This document shows, piece after piece, positions 1 to 11,119 of a stretch of 64,000 nt of DNA. The position numbers were made by a program, and so were the translations under genes. Below the pieces are notes generated by a model. The model saw only the letters and a list, made by a program, of their open reading frames with translations. It searched no databases and had not been told where the DNA came from. Origin of the DNA: Zizania palustris (Eukaryota > Streptophyta > Magnoliopsida > Poales > Poaceae); contig JAAALK010000287.1 of the NCBI GenBank assembly GCA_019279435.1, positions 88,245,532 through 88,309,531 of the forward strand, read 5' to 3'. Positions within the stretch are counted from its first letter, which is position 1, and the number at the start of each line of letters is the position of its first letter.

Positions 1-870
1 TGATTTAACTAGAGAGACGTTGGCATTCTGACTACAACCGTCTAGGAACATTGGTCCTTAGCAATCGTTACACTAACTCCAGAGGTGGTCACAACTCGAT
101 GGAGGCATGGCTAGCCTAACCATGAGGGTAATTCTTACAAGCAATCGAGAACTAGCAAGAACAAGATGAACATACATCGGTGGAGTTTTGTAATCTATAT
201 CCGATGAACTAGACGATCACAGGATTACACGACAAAGTAGCGAGGCTAAACTTTGATCTAAACGAAACAAAAATTACAATAGTGGTTCGTCAAGGATTAA
301 ATAGGGGATGAGCAAGGGAAATTCGGCCCGAAACAAAGGCAGACCAAAAAATCTAAATCTAAACTTTCCTAAATTTGTTCGGATTGTAAAAGAAACACAC
401 ATTGATTTGGTGATTGCGATCTCCTCGAATGGAATTTATAGGTGTATCTAGATCCGTTGGAAACAGACGATCTCAAGCTTTCCAAAAAGTCCAAGATCAT
501 CTTAATTGGAGCTTCCATGTAAAAGTTATGCGTGTTTGAATTTTTTGTTATCCCTATAGTCCGAGACCGAATCCCACACATGTAGAACTTTATCTCCACT
601 TCTTATTGGCACAAAAATAATGTCTCAAAGTTGCATATTATATTTGGATTGACTTGACTTTATCCCTAGTCAACTTCCATAATATTCCATGCCCTTGATG
701 TGCTCTTAACATATCGCTTGATCCATGAAAGAATTTTTGTAATTGAAAACAAAGCCAACTCATGGTGTTGCATCCTTAACTCAAATATATAAAATGTAAA
801 TCTAATATATAATGAATGAACATTGCACTGTTTATTGTAAAGTATAAGCATGGTTATATTCGAGCTAGTG
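1..870 (-). repeat. Possible Ty3-type LTR fragment, cut by window edge
   Basis: No protein domain is recognised. Read on the minus strand the stretch looks like an LTR: a U3-like part at about 620-360, a TATA-like segment near 287-310 (CTATTTAATCC on the minus strand) and a U5-like part running to base 1. The right part near 870-885 reads GATGAGGACATC on the minus strand, which resembles the sequence just upstream of 3' LTRs in some chromoviruses. This is resemblance only; no second LTR, primer site or coding region is present to prove it. Confidence 0.3.
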
Positions 871-1639
871 ATGTCCTCATCAACGATAGTCTTGGTTAGG
901 TCTGATCTTACAGTTACTGTGATTTAATGATATGAATATGTTATTTGATATGTTGAGTTTAGTTTCTATCCGAGTACAAGCCAATAGGTTATCTTTGTTT
1001 CCACGCTATATTTCATCTCCGTATGGGAGGCACTCATCGGCCCTGATTCACGAAGATGCTATCCAATTAGTCGATAGAATGTTCAACCCGATATCGTGAG
1101 TGTGGTCATCGGCCCCATGGCTGATAGGTGTGCTTATTCCTATTTATTTTATTCTCGCCACAATCATCAGTTGCAGGGTCAAACTGATTGGCGCGCTCAG
1201 AACCTTTTTTTCTTTAAGATTATAGAACCTGCATTAGAGTTAAGCATATCTTCTAGGTCACGTGTGTAACAAAAAAATGCAACAACAATATGCTGGCAGC
1301 CAAGCATAGCGCACGAAGAATGAGGTTCAACAGCAAACAAAAATCAGTTGCTTTGGCACGCCGAAAAACTGAGTGAAAGAATAAAATGGCTAGCGAAGAA
1401 ACTGGTGGCCAGGCGGATGAACAGTAAATGGTGGCACAAAAACCAAAACCATAGATTAAATGCAAGCAGACATGAGATGCATAGAGAAATTGAATTATGG
1501 TCAGAAAAATGCAGGAGGTAAAACTACTGCTACGCTTATGCTAGTGAAGGAAAATCAGAATGGAGGCAGCAAAAAATCGGATGGAACCCTGGTGGTAGCA
1601 CATTCAAGGAGGAAGAAGAGAGAAAAATATGAGAAAAAG
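871..1639. other. Unassigned intergenic sequence
   Basis: No domain-bearing reading frame, tandem repeat or terminal repeat was recognised. Short open frames here are under 75 codons and show no protein signature. The words CATCGGCCC recur near 1029 and 1105, which may hint at a decayed transposon, but that is not enough to name one. Confidence 0.3.
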
Positions 1640-2100
1640 TGATCCATTTTTGAATAAAAGACTGTCCAAGGCCTTTATATTTGATACTCAAAAATAGGAA
1701 AAGACGAAAATACTCGTAAGGTTCAAAATACAGACTCAAGGCCTACAGGGAAAAAATGCATATGTAAAATCCTATCTGCTTCCACAATTTCAAATCACGA
1801 CCTTTGGATCTCGAACTGATGGATTTGATGTCGATGATGGTTTTGAGCCCAAACCGTCAAAGCGCTTGCCACCTTCACACCAGGTATCCGGATTGGACCG
1901 ACCCAACTCCATAGCTCTCTCAGTCCGGCAGTCGCTCGATCATGCATTTGGGTCAAACTCAATAAACATCATGACAAGTCGATTGTCGCCCTTGTGCCAT
2001 GTACCCAGATTGAACTAACCCGACTCCGCGGCTACCTCTGCCCGGCGAACGCCCGTGCATGTACCCGAGTCACACTACTAAGCCACGGGAAGTCCTCGTC
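1640..2100 (-). repeat. Decayed copia LTR fragment, related to the LTR of element J
   Basis: Bases about 1836-2085 align, in reverse complement, with about 47935-48185 inside the 5' LTR region of copia element J. Shared landmarks in the same order are CCAGGTA(T/C)CCGGATTGG, CTCTCTCAGTCCGGCA, TCGCTCG, CATGTACCC and CCCGTG(C/T)A. By eye identity is roughly three quarters. The part 1640-1830 resembles the next portion of that LTR more weakly. No coding sequence of this element remains next to it. Confidence 0.6.
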
Positions 2101-2206
2101 CATTTGTGAAATCGTGTGATGAAAAATTGGTTTATATTGAAATTTGCTTGCAATGTGATTAGTGTAGTTGCATGTATCAGATCTTTTTTGTGAGTGGTGT
2201 TGTGTT

Positions 2207-2264
2207 GACTAGTCTTAATCTTGTTGCTACGATAATCTTGAAGACGGAATATTTTCCCCCAACA
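2207..2264 (-). repeat. Element A 3' LTR stub
   Basis: About 58 bp matching the last bases of the 12439-12933 LTR, ending in the same TATTTTCCCCCAACA. The remaining roughly 437 bp are absent and the sequence to the left does not match the LTR. A deletion therefore removed most of this LTR together with its left flank. Confidence 0.85.
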
Positions 2265-2276
2265 GTAGCCCCTCGA
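2265..2276 (-). promoter_or_regulatory. Element A polypurine tract
   Basis: On the minus strand the sequence directly before the 3' LTR reads CGAGGGGCTAC and then TGTTGGGGG. A purine-rich tract at this place primes plus-strand DNA synthesis in LTR retrotransposons. The same GAGGGGCTAC sits next to the 3' LTR in elements D and K. Confidence 0.75.
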
Positions 2277-2592
2277 ATACGCTTCTCCGTTAAATCTGTG
2301 ATGTTAGGGAAGCAGTATACGCAACAAAACATATTCATGTGCAGAGATTAGCAGACTCAATACACCTCCGAAATGTATAGAGATGCGAACTTCAAATTAT
2401 TTTCTAAATGAATTGCATTCGAAGTATTCTAGAATTAACTTGGGAAATCCAAAAGTCTTTTTAGACTTGGAAAAAATAGCCGTTGGCTTTTTCTTTCTGA
2501 CGGAAGTTATATAACACGTTAATTCCGGAATAAAGTAACGGTCAAGAATGCGAAACGGCATAAGCAAACGGTAAAAAAATTCAGGTCTGAGC

Positions 2593-2600
2593 TATAAATA
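2593..2600 (+). promoter_or_regulatory. TATA box of antisense gene, copy A
   Basis: TATAAATA followed by GAGGGCC, 111 bp upstream of the antisense gene ATG at 2704. Element D has the same word and following bases at 29119, 112 bp before its ATG at 29231. The match in both sequence and spacing supports an internal plus-strand promoter separate from the LTR. Confidence 0.7.
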
Positions 2601-2703
2601 GAGGGCCCAACCCTTTCTTGTACCTTTCCACCGCTTTCGTGCAAATAGACCAACTCTCGAACCCTAGCCTCTCCTTCTCCTTCAAAGCAGCCCAAGAGAT
2701 CTA

Positions 2704-5700
2704 ATGGCAAAAACCAGCTTCAAGGGTCCGGGAATGGCTTCAACCTTGACTCGGCAGCAAGTTGCGGCGGCTGCGGCGGCTGCTACATTAGCGGCGACTA
2801 CTCCGATACCTGCAGCAGCAACAATGGAGACGACGGGGGAAAATCCCCAAAATGTTGGCCATCAAGACCTCTGTCCAGCGTCGACAAAATATATGGATCA
2901 ATCTTATCAACTAGGGCCTTCAACCTGCAGAAGAGAATCACTTGCGGCCGCAGTAGAGGGCAAGATCAGTTCTGGGGTTATGATTCGCAAACTTGGGAAG
3001 GAAATCATTCCATCACCGAGACCCGGAGAAGTGGTTGTTTTCGAAGCTTTCTTCGAAGCTGGGTTAGGGCTTCCGGCAGTCGACTTTTTAGCGGAGGTAT
3101 TGGACTTGTTTCATGTCACCCTCCCCCAACTCTCTCTAAGTGCGGTAGCACGCCTTGCCATCTTCGAATGGGCGTTGCGAGCCGAAGGTTGTGAAGGAAG
3201 AGCGGAGATCTTCACAGCACTACACAGAGCATCATGTCAACCGAAGACCTTCGTAGGCTCCGGAGGTGAAAAGATAGTAGTGGCCTTCAGAAATATCAAC
3301 TTTAGACTCCGGGACGAATATGCTCTCCGGTTTCCTGCCAAGGCCATTAATGCTAGATGGTATACTGATTGGATCTTGAGATGGTTTTACGCCGAAGTTG
3401 GGGCAAGCAGCCGCTTAGCTGGACCTCTGCGAGAAATCCACTTCCAGAAGGAAGCCTTAGTGCACCCGGATCTAGGCCAACTCGAAGCTCGCTTGAGCTT
3501 GCTTCAAAAAATCAGTCGTCGTTTAAGCATGCGGGACATAGCCGAAGAATTCCTAGGGCTTCAAATTTCTCCCGTGATGGCCAACTGGCCTATCATCTTC
3601 GAAGAGGATTCGGAAGGCGGTCTTCGAAAAATTTCCTCAACTTCAAGTCCTGCAGGTAACTTCGAGAACAACATACTCTATGTATATTTATTCGAAGAAT
3701 TAGCAAACTTAACTCGTTTTTTAGCTTCTTCAGCCCCTATAACTTCGGAACAAATCGTACGGGCTTCGGAGAAGATTTTAGGCGTTCCAACTCCGACCGA
3801 GAAAGAATGGAGAATCAAGTTGGCTGGAAGTTGGGAACGATCTAACAGAGTGTGGGGACTGTTGGAAATTGCTCCACCCCCTCTGATGGATTGGGTACCT
3901 TCGTAGAAAGGGCCCAAGAAGAGGAAAGCCGAAGCTGAAACTTCGAGCTCCGCCAAGACTCCGGTTAAAAAGGTGGCTCGAAAGCCAAAAGTTCTTGCGC
4001 GTTCAAGCCCAAGAGCTTCAATCTCCGATTCTCAGGAGGATGAAGGTAGGTTGCTTGTGAGGTTGATTGATGAGGATGAAGCTCAAAAAGCTGTACGAAT
4101 TGATGAAACTGCGAACGTGCCGGAGTCTCAAGAGAATCTTGAGCAAGTGAGGACTCCGGTTGTTCAAGAAGATTTTCCTCAGGACGGAGCTCCTGTGGAT
4201 GAGAGTGGAGTCGAAGTCACTGTAGCTTCGATTCCAGATGAGGCAACAACGACTGTTCAGGAAAATGCTCCAACAGTCGAAGATTTGACGCTTGATTCTG
4301 ACGAAGATCTCGCCTTCGATCCGCCAAGCAGTCCAATGCTCACCCGCCGCCAAAATGTCGAAGGTAAACTTCGAATAATTCTTTTATACTTTTTTTTGCG
4401 AAATTATACAATGTATAATACCTTTGTTTTTACAGAGTCCACTTCCATGGAAGAGGTCCATCCCGAAGATACAGTTCCTGGACCTTCGACAACTTCGGAG
4501 CCAATTCCAGGAGCCACTCAAATGGGGCCTGGAAAAGGCAAAGGGAAGATGGACTCCCTCCCTGCTCCGAGCTCAGGATCAACTCCATCTGAGTCAACAG
4601 ACGAGAGCCAATCTACTGAGGGGGGTCAAACTACTGGGGCTCCGAAGACCACAGCTCAACACTCCGGACCTTCGCCAAACGAAGATGACAAACAAGCCTT
4701 AAGCATGCTCCCCCTTCTAGCTCCTTTCTTGGGGCGAAGAACTGGGCTTCGGACTTTGCTCGAGCCTTTGGATCGAGCTAGTCGCGAAGTCGGGGAGACG
4801 GACTTGGTGGCCATCTTGAGCAAGGCGGAGAGTTCGGAGCTTAATGCTGCCATGGAACGCGCAACATACCAGGTATGAAGTATCTGCAAAACAGAATCAA
4901 ATTTATATACGAATAATTTCTCACCTTGGTTTTTTCTTTTTGCAGCAAATAGTCTTGGCCCGAGCTGCGAACATTTCCAATGAACGTGGAAACATTCGCC
5001 TTCGAGAGGAAAATGCAACTCTTAAACGAAATTTGACTATCGCCGAAGGTCGAGTGGTCCACATGGACAACATGGTTTCAACGGAGCGCAGGGCCAGACA
5101 AAGCTTGGAGGCTGCGAACAAGGAGCTCAAAGCAGAAAAAATTGTGTTTCGAGCAGAAATTGAAAAGATGCGGGCGGAGCACGCTACTGCGGGGGCCGAG
5201 CTTGTTAGGCTCCGAGAAGAAGCTAGCCAACTACTGAATCACAAGAATTCTTTAACTACAGAAGCGGCTAGGCTCTCTGGAGTAATAGAAGAGCTAACTT
5301 TGATGAAGGATGCGTTAATTGAAGATAAGCTGAAGTCTGAGAAGGTAGCTGCGGAGGTCATGGACCAATTGCTAGGCGTTCTGGAGTACTTCGGTACTAC
5401 TGGGATGCTTCCTTCGGATGACAACATCTCCCTACTGCGCCGGCTGAAAAGGATTCAAGGAGTAGCGAAGCAAATGAAGACAGCAGGCATTCGTTACGGA
5501 GAAATCTCCGGACAAGTGGCTGCCGATGGTCTACTTCGTTACTACGAAGATCTGGGTCGATCGATAGCTCCGAGCACAGGAAAGGGTCCTATTACCTTCG
5601 ATGATGACCAGCTTCTTACTCCCTCCGAAGGTGTGGCCACTGCGATCAAGGCCTGGATTGACGAAGGACAACGCCAGAAGCAGGCTCGGTCCCAAGCTTC

Positions 5701-6234
5701 GAGCATTACGCTTATGTACATTTATGAATGAAGATTTGTTTATCATGTTTTTAGGCTTTGCCTCATATGGAAGATGTCGAAGTGTTAGATGTTAACGACG
5801 AACTTCGCTTATTATGGGCTACCTTCGATATCTTAAAACTTCACAAGCGTCCTCGATTTCTAGTTCCTCGAGATAGTTCCGGAGCAATTACGTCCGAAAT
5901 AAGTAAAGATATATTATCTTGTATTAAAGAGGAAGAAAAAGAAGTTAACTTGGAAACTTCGTCTTCTGAAGACATTATATGGTCCGAAGACGAAGATGAG
6001 GTTCAAGGTAAAAAGCCTGAAGAACTTGGAAGCTGGGAAAGAAGTCCCGAACGACTTCGAACTTGGGCCGAGCTTCAACAAGAACAAAAGGACTTTAGAG
6101 CTTCGAAGGGAGGTAGGAGAGTTAAACGCAAAGTTGTTAGGACTCCCGGCACTGGAACTAGTCGTTCCAACTCTAGCTCTAGAGATCGAAGAGGTCTTCG
6201 ATTCCTTCTTGGTATAGATACCAATTTTTCATGA
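2704..6234 (+). pseudogene. Antisense accessory gene of element A (five exons, broken)
   Basis: Exons inferred from GT-AG borders and frame: 2704-3655, 3725-4363, 4436-4872, 4946-about 5703, 5755-6234; introns 69, 72 and 73 bp, the fourth damaged. Intron phases are 1, 1, 0, 0. The N-terminus is Ala/Thr-rich. Exon 1 then holds a conserved domain (PGEVVVFEAFFEAGLGLP, FPAKAINARWYTDW) like the protein family annotated as 'putative gypsy type transposon' (PF04195). Exon 2 has a basic nuclear-targeting-like stretch and acidic repeats, exon 4 a long heptad-rich coiled coil, exon 5 a charged tail ending in LLGIDTNFS. Breaks: GAG to TAG at 3904, a 45-bp in-frame deletion near 5641, and a roughly 60-bp deletion near 5704 that removes the end of exon 4 and the donor of intron 4. 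AATAAA follows at 6253. The role is unknown; a nuclear or regulatory function is inference. Confidence 0.75.
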
Positions 6235-6621
6235 TGTAATCATATTTGCTTGAATAAAAAATATCAATTTAAAATTGTCTCCCTATTTATTAGGCCCTCT
6301 TTGGGCGTGAGCAACTTCGAACTGTATTCAAAGATGGTTAGGTACAAAGAAAAACTTAGGAGTACAATTTTGGGGGTTCGGAGCCCCTCTGTAATTTAAA
6401 CATCTTTTAAAATCTTATAAAATGTTTTTGACTATTTGTAGTCTGAAGAATGGCGACTTAACACCTTATGGTTTTGAAAGAAATCACTTGAGATAACTTC
6501 CCGGACACTTTAGTGTCTTAGATAATTTGTCACTTTGGACTTTCTTAACAGACATTCGAAGCTCATGGCTCAAACTCTGTTTTTTTTGGCCTCCTTCGGC
6601 TCTTTTTTGCAAATTCTGTCA

Positions 6622-6835
6622 AACCGGTGGTTTGGAGTTCGCATTGGTCTCTTTGGACTCTTTTTACGGATGTCTACAAGCCGGTGGCTTGGACTCCGCA
6701 TGATTTGGTCTCCTTGGATTCTTTTTACGGATGTCTACCAGCCGATGGCTTGGACTCCGTATGATGTGGTTTTGGGCTCTTTTACGGATGCCTACAAGCC
6801 AGTGGCTTGGACTCCGGATTATGTCAGCCCCCACA
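6622..6835. repeat. 61-bp tandem repeat in element A 3' region
   Basis: Four degenerate units of about 57-61 bp, each starting with (C/A)(C/A)GGTGGCTTGGACTCCG or a close variant and ending in TTTACGGATGTCTACCAGC. It lies in the 0.8-kb spacer (6235-7022) between the ends of the antisense gene and of pol, which face each other. The rest of that spacer shows no recognisable feature. Confidence 0.8.
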
Positions 6836-7022
6836 TCGGAAACTTCGAACCAATGGTTCAAAGCCCAAAAAATATGATTCAAATTAATGACACTTCCCTC
6901 TCGGTCAACTCCACGGTTCCAGTGCGTCCACTCGGAAGCTGGAAGTTTATGAGGGGTAGGCACTATCTGAACCATATGCTTTATTAATTCAGAGGATGAT
7001 TACAAATGATTACAAGGAGCCC

Positions 7023-7826
7023 CTATGCAAAGTATCGCTTTAGGTGCTCCGCATGCCAAGTATGCGCTAATTCTTCACCTTCCAAATTAGCTAATTTAAA
7101 AGAGCTAGGATGTCCTGAACGAACAATTAAGTATGGACCTTCCCATTTATTTCCTAATTTTCCTGGCGCTATGATGCTTCATAAAACGAGATGACCCGGT
7201 CTAAGCTCATTGATCTTAACCTTCGGGTCAAACCAAGCCTTCGTCTACTGATGATACATTGATAAATTGGCTACAGCTCGAAGTCTTGTCTCCTCTGTTA
7301 AATCTAGTGAAGCTTGTCTCTCCTTCAATCTCCGGTTCGGTGCTGCGAAGTGATCCTCCTTTGAGCTCCGTTGGAGTCATAGCTTCATCTCCGAATAGCA
7401 ATCTGAATGGAGTAAAACCTGTGGACCTTGTTTGCGTAGTCCGAATGGACCATAAAATCTTTGGAAGTTCTTCGGTCCACAATCCTTTTGCTAATCCTAC
7501 TATGCTTCGATTTTGCCCTGACAAAATATTTCCATTGGCTCTTTCTACAGCTCCATTAGACTGAGGATGCCTCACTGCAGCAAAACATAACTGGATGCCT
7601 AGATCTTCGCAGAACTTTCTGAAAGGTTCTGCATCGAACTGTGTTCCATTATCAACTGTGAGTTGTCTAGGCACTCCGAACCGGCAAATGATACTTTTCC
7701 AAAAGAATTTCTATACATGGTTCGAAGTGATAGCTGTTAAGGGTTCTGCTTCTACCCACTTAGAAAAATATTCAATAGCTACCACTGCGAACTTTAAATT
7801 TCCTTTAGCTACTGGAAAGGGACCAA
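7023..7826 (-). pseudogene. pol: Element A integrase, C-terminal and catalytic part (broken)
   Basis: Retroviral-type integrase that would insert the cDNA into host DNA. The second catalytic Asp is kept in TVDNGTQFD and the Glu in NGAVERAN. The pol stop is the TAG at 7023-7025, after HLKRYFA. Breaks: CAG to TAG at 7711-7713, and a frameshift near 7310 after the TEPEIEG segment, beyond which the frame reads a false end at 7228. The N-terminal zinc-binding part lies in the entry to the right and is partly deleted. Confidence 0.8.
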
Positions 7827-10220
7827 TCAAATCCATACCCCATCTGGCCATGGGCCATACCGGAGCAATAACTTGAAGAGCTGTTGGTGGGCGATGACTC
7901 CGTCAACCCATCGACTGACATCCTTGACAAGTGCGGACCAAGCTCGACCCATCCACTGACATCCTTGACAAGTGTGGACCAGATGGCTACCGCAAATCCC
8001 TTCATGAATATCTCGAAGAATATCTTGGCCTTCGGTTTGGGATATACATCGGAGTAAAGGGGAACATACTCCGACCTTGTATAAAATACCGTTGATTATT
8101 TGATAATTCCTGGTCCTGAGTTTCAATCTTGAAAACCGTGGCTCTTCAAACGAATTTGCTTCTCCTTGCAAAAGTTCCATGATCGAATTTCTCCAATCTG
8201 TACTTGGAATGCAAAGAATCTCTGCGGAGGGAATTTGTGGCACCGAAGGTGTACTGAGCTCCTCATAGAAAGCTTCTTCTGGTATATCCATAGCTCCGGC
8301 TGCATCTTTTGCTAAGATGTTCGCTTGCACATTTTCTGCTCTTGGTATACTCCGAATGGAAATACCCTTGAATTGTGCTTCGATCTTACGGATTTCTTCT
8401 ATGTATTTTGCAAGCTGTGGATGCCGAACTTGAAAACTTTTATCTACGTGCCCTGCTACTATTTGAGAATCTGTCTTTATAACAACTCTTGTAGCTCCTA
8501 GAGCACGTGCTTTTCGGAGTCCCAGTAAAATCCCTTCATACTCCGCTATATTATTGGTAGACTTAAAGTTGAGTCTTGCGGAGTACATTTCTCTTTGCCG
8601 TGAGGACGAAATTAAAACTACTCCAACACCTGCTCCGGATGCTTGGAAAGCCCCATCAGAAAAAACATTCCAAATTCCTTCACTTGACTTCTCCGGAACC
8701 CACGTTGCAGGGGGAGTCCATTCTGCTACAAAATCTGCTAAGACTTGCGATTTGATTGTTGTCCTTGCCAGAAAAGATATGCCGAAGGGTGCTAGTTCGA
8801 CTGCCCACTTTCCAATTCTTCCAGTGGAGTTTTTACTTCGGAGCATATCTCCCAAAGGATACGAAGTTGGTACAATTACATTATGAGCCAAAAAACAATG
8901 TCTCAATTTCCTCGAAGCCATTATCAGAGCATAAGTGAACTTTTCGAGCTCAGAATACCTTGTCTTCGCTCCTGATAATGCTTCGAAAACAAAATAAATT
9001 GGATTTTGTACCAACTTCCCATTGAAATCCATTTCTCTAACAAGGACTGCGCTGACAGTAGAACCTGTAGCTGCAAGGTAAAGGAGTAGGGTTTCGTCCA
9101 TAGTAGGCACCGTGAGTGTAGCAAGAATACTGAGATACTCTTTAATATCTTCGAAGCTTTTCTGACACTCTGGCGTCCATGCAAAATCTTCGGACCCTTT
9201 CAATGCTTTAAAGATGGGAAAACTTCTCTCCGCAGACCTTGCCAAAAACCTGCTAAGTGCTGCCAGACGACCAGTCAGCTTTTGCACTTGCTTTAAATTT
9301 TCTGGAGGAGCCATCTTCTGTAGCGCAGTTATCTGAGTAGGGCTAGCTTCAATCCCTCTGGTTGAAACTAAATACCCAAGCAACTTCCCAGCCTTAGCTC
9401 CGAAGATAAATTTCTCGGGGTTAAGGCGAATCCCACATGCCCGAAGGCTATTAAATGTTTCTGCTAAGTCTAGGCTATGTTGGTGCTTTAAAGCACTCTT
9501 TATTACAATATCATCCATATAGGCCTCTACATTGCGACCTAATTGATGACCCAGAGCCTTAGCAACTAACCTCGAAAAAGTAGCCCCGGCATTTCTTAGG
9601 CCAAAGGGCATTCTTACATAACAGAAGACTCCCGAGGGAGTTACGAAGCTTGTCTTGATCTCATCTTCGTGTTTCAACCATATTTGATGATAACCAGAGT
9701 ACGCGTCAAGGAAGCTTAATAACTCCGATCCTGCATTGGAGTCGACCAATTGATCCATTCGGGGCATGGGGTAGGGGTCACGAGGGCATGCTTTATTCAA
9801 GGATGTGAAATCAATGCACATGCGCCACTTCCCAGAGGATTTCTTCCTGACGAAGACTGGGTTGGCTAACCATTCTGTGTGAGCCACTTCTCTGATAATC
9901 CCAGCCTTCAACAATTTTTCAACTTCATCTTTGGCAAGAACAGCTCTTTCTGCAGACATTTTTCGGAGTCCTTGCCGAACAGGCCGGGCCTTCAGGTTTA
10001 CAAGTAAACTATGCTCAATAATATCCCGACTGACTCCGGTGATGTCTTCGTCAGACCAAGCAAAGACATCTAAATTCTCCTCAACTACTTTTTCCAAGGA
10101 GGTAGCAACTTCTGGAGGTAAATCTTTACCAAATTGAAATGAATATTCTTTATCATCTTTAACAATAACCTTTGTTGCAATCTCTCCTTCAGGACTTGGT
10201 CTTGGGAAGGATTTTTTCAA
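7827..10220 (-). pseudogene. pol: Element A reverse transcriptase and dual RNase H
   Basis: One open frame of about 797 codons. RT palm motifs are intact (FLDAYSGYHQIW, VRMPFGLRNAGATFSRL and YMDDIVIKS near 9509-9520). The first RNase H is degenerate: where Ty3 elements have an Asp it reads LYLAATGS. A second, archaeal-like RNase H follows (FSDGAF, AEYEG, TDSQ); its last catalytic Asp is Asn here (NVQANILA against NVQADILA in D). Two RNase H domains are typical of the Tat lineage. The 3' end runs into the integrase zinc finger, where about 80 bp are lost and a block of about 35-45 bp containing CTGACATCCTTGACAAGTG is duplicated (near 7905-7980). Confidence 0.88.
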
Positions 10221-11020
10221 AGATTCGCTAGGAGCAGAAAATTTTTTTGATTATTTTGCACACTATTCACTTGTCTTGGATCAAGAGGGGGGCCGTGACC
10301 ATACTCCGCTCGTCGGGCGGTAGCTTCATCTCCGAAGATAGTGAGCACTCCCACTTGCGTGGGCATCTTCATGCACAAGTAATTGTGGTGTGCCACAGCT
10401 TCGAACTGATTTAACATGCCTCTTCCGAAGATGACGTTCTAGGCATATGGAGCATCTACGACATCGAAGATTACTTCCTCTGTCCTGGCTAACAATCCTT
10501 CTCCGAAGGTAACTTCTAGGCCAATTTGGCCGAGTGCATCAAGCGGAGGTCCTGCGAAGCCTTGCAAAGGACGAGCCGCTGGAAGAAGGTGCTTTCTGGA
10601 GATGCATAATTGATCGTAGGTTTGAACAAAAATAATGTCTGCCGAACTCCCTCCGTCAATTAACACTCTTCGAACCTTAGTTCCTGCAATGTCGGCAGTA
10701 ATGACAAGTGGGTCTGCATGTGGAAATTTAGTGCCAGCTGCATCCTCTGCAGAAAAAGATATTGGCACATGGGACCATTCAGGCATAGAAGCTGCAGATG
10801 ACGAAGTTCCAATGTGCCCCACTTCTCTGACATACTCTCTTCTCTGCCTTTTTGACATGCTTCCGAGAGTACCTCCTCCGGAGATAGGGAGGACTACTCT
10901 TTTTCCTCGGTCTTGCCCCTCTTCTTGCTTCGGAGGTGGCATAATATTGACCACCGGAGGGCGTCTTGCAGCTTCGAAGTTTTCTATCCGCGCCACAGCT
11001 TGGACAGGCTCTGGACGCAC
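10217..11020 (-). pseudogene. pol: Element A protease and linker
   Basis: Aspartic protease with the active site written VLIDGGSSADIIF, the DGG variant usual for this lineage, followed by the flap/dimer part PLQGFAGPPLDALG. It would cleave the Gag-Pol polyprotein. It is in the same frame as gag upstream. TAT has become TAG at 10439-10441 and a one-base indel near 10225-10260 shifts the frame before RT. Confidence 0.85.
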
Positions 11021-11119
11021 TTCAACTGGAACTCGGTCAGTAGTACCTTGACCCGAAGTTCTCTCTAGATATTCTCCTCTCAGGGCAAGTATAGCTTTGC
11101 ACGCATCAGTTGCGTGACT

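Noticed and set aside
1460..1642. A 60-codon Lys-rich ORF in the left flank
   Set aside because: Low-complexity composition, no domain, and it overlaps decayed repeat sequence.
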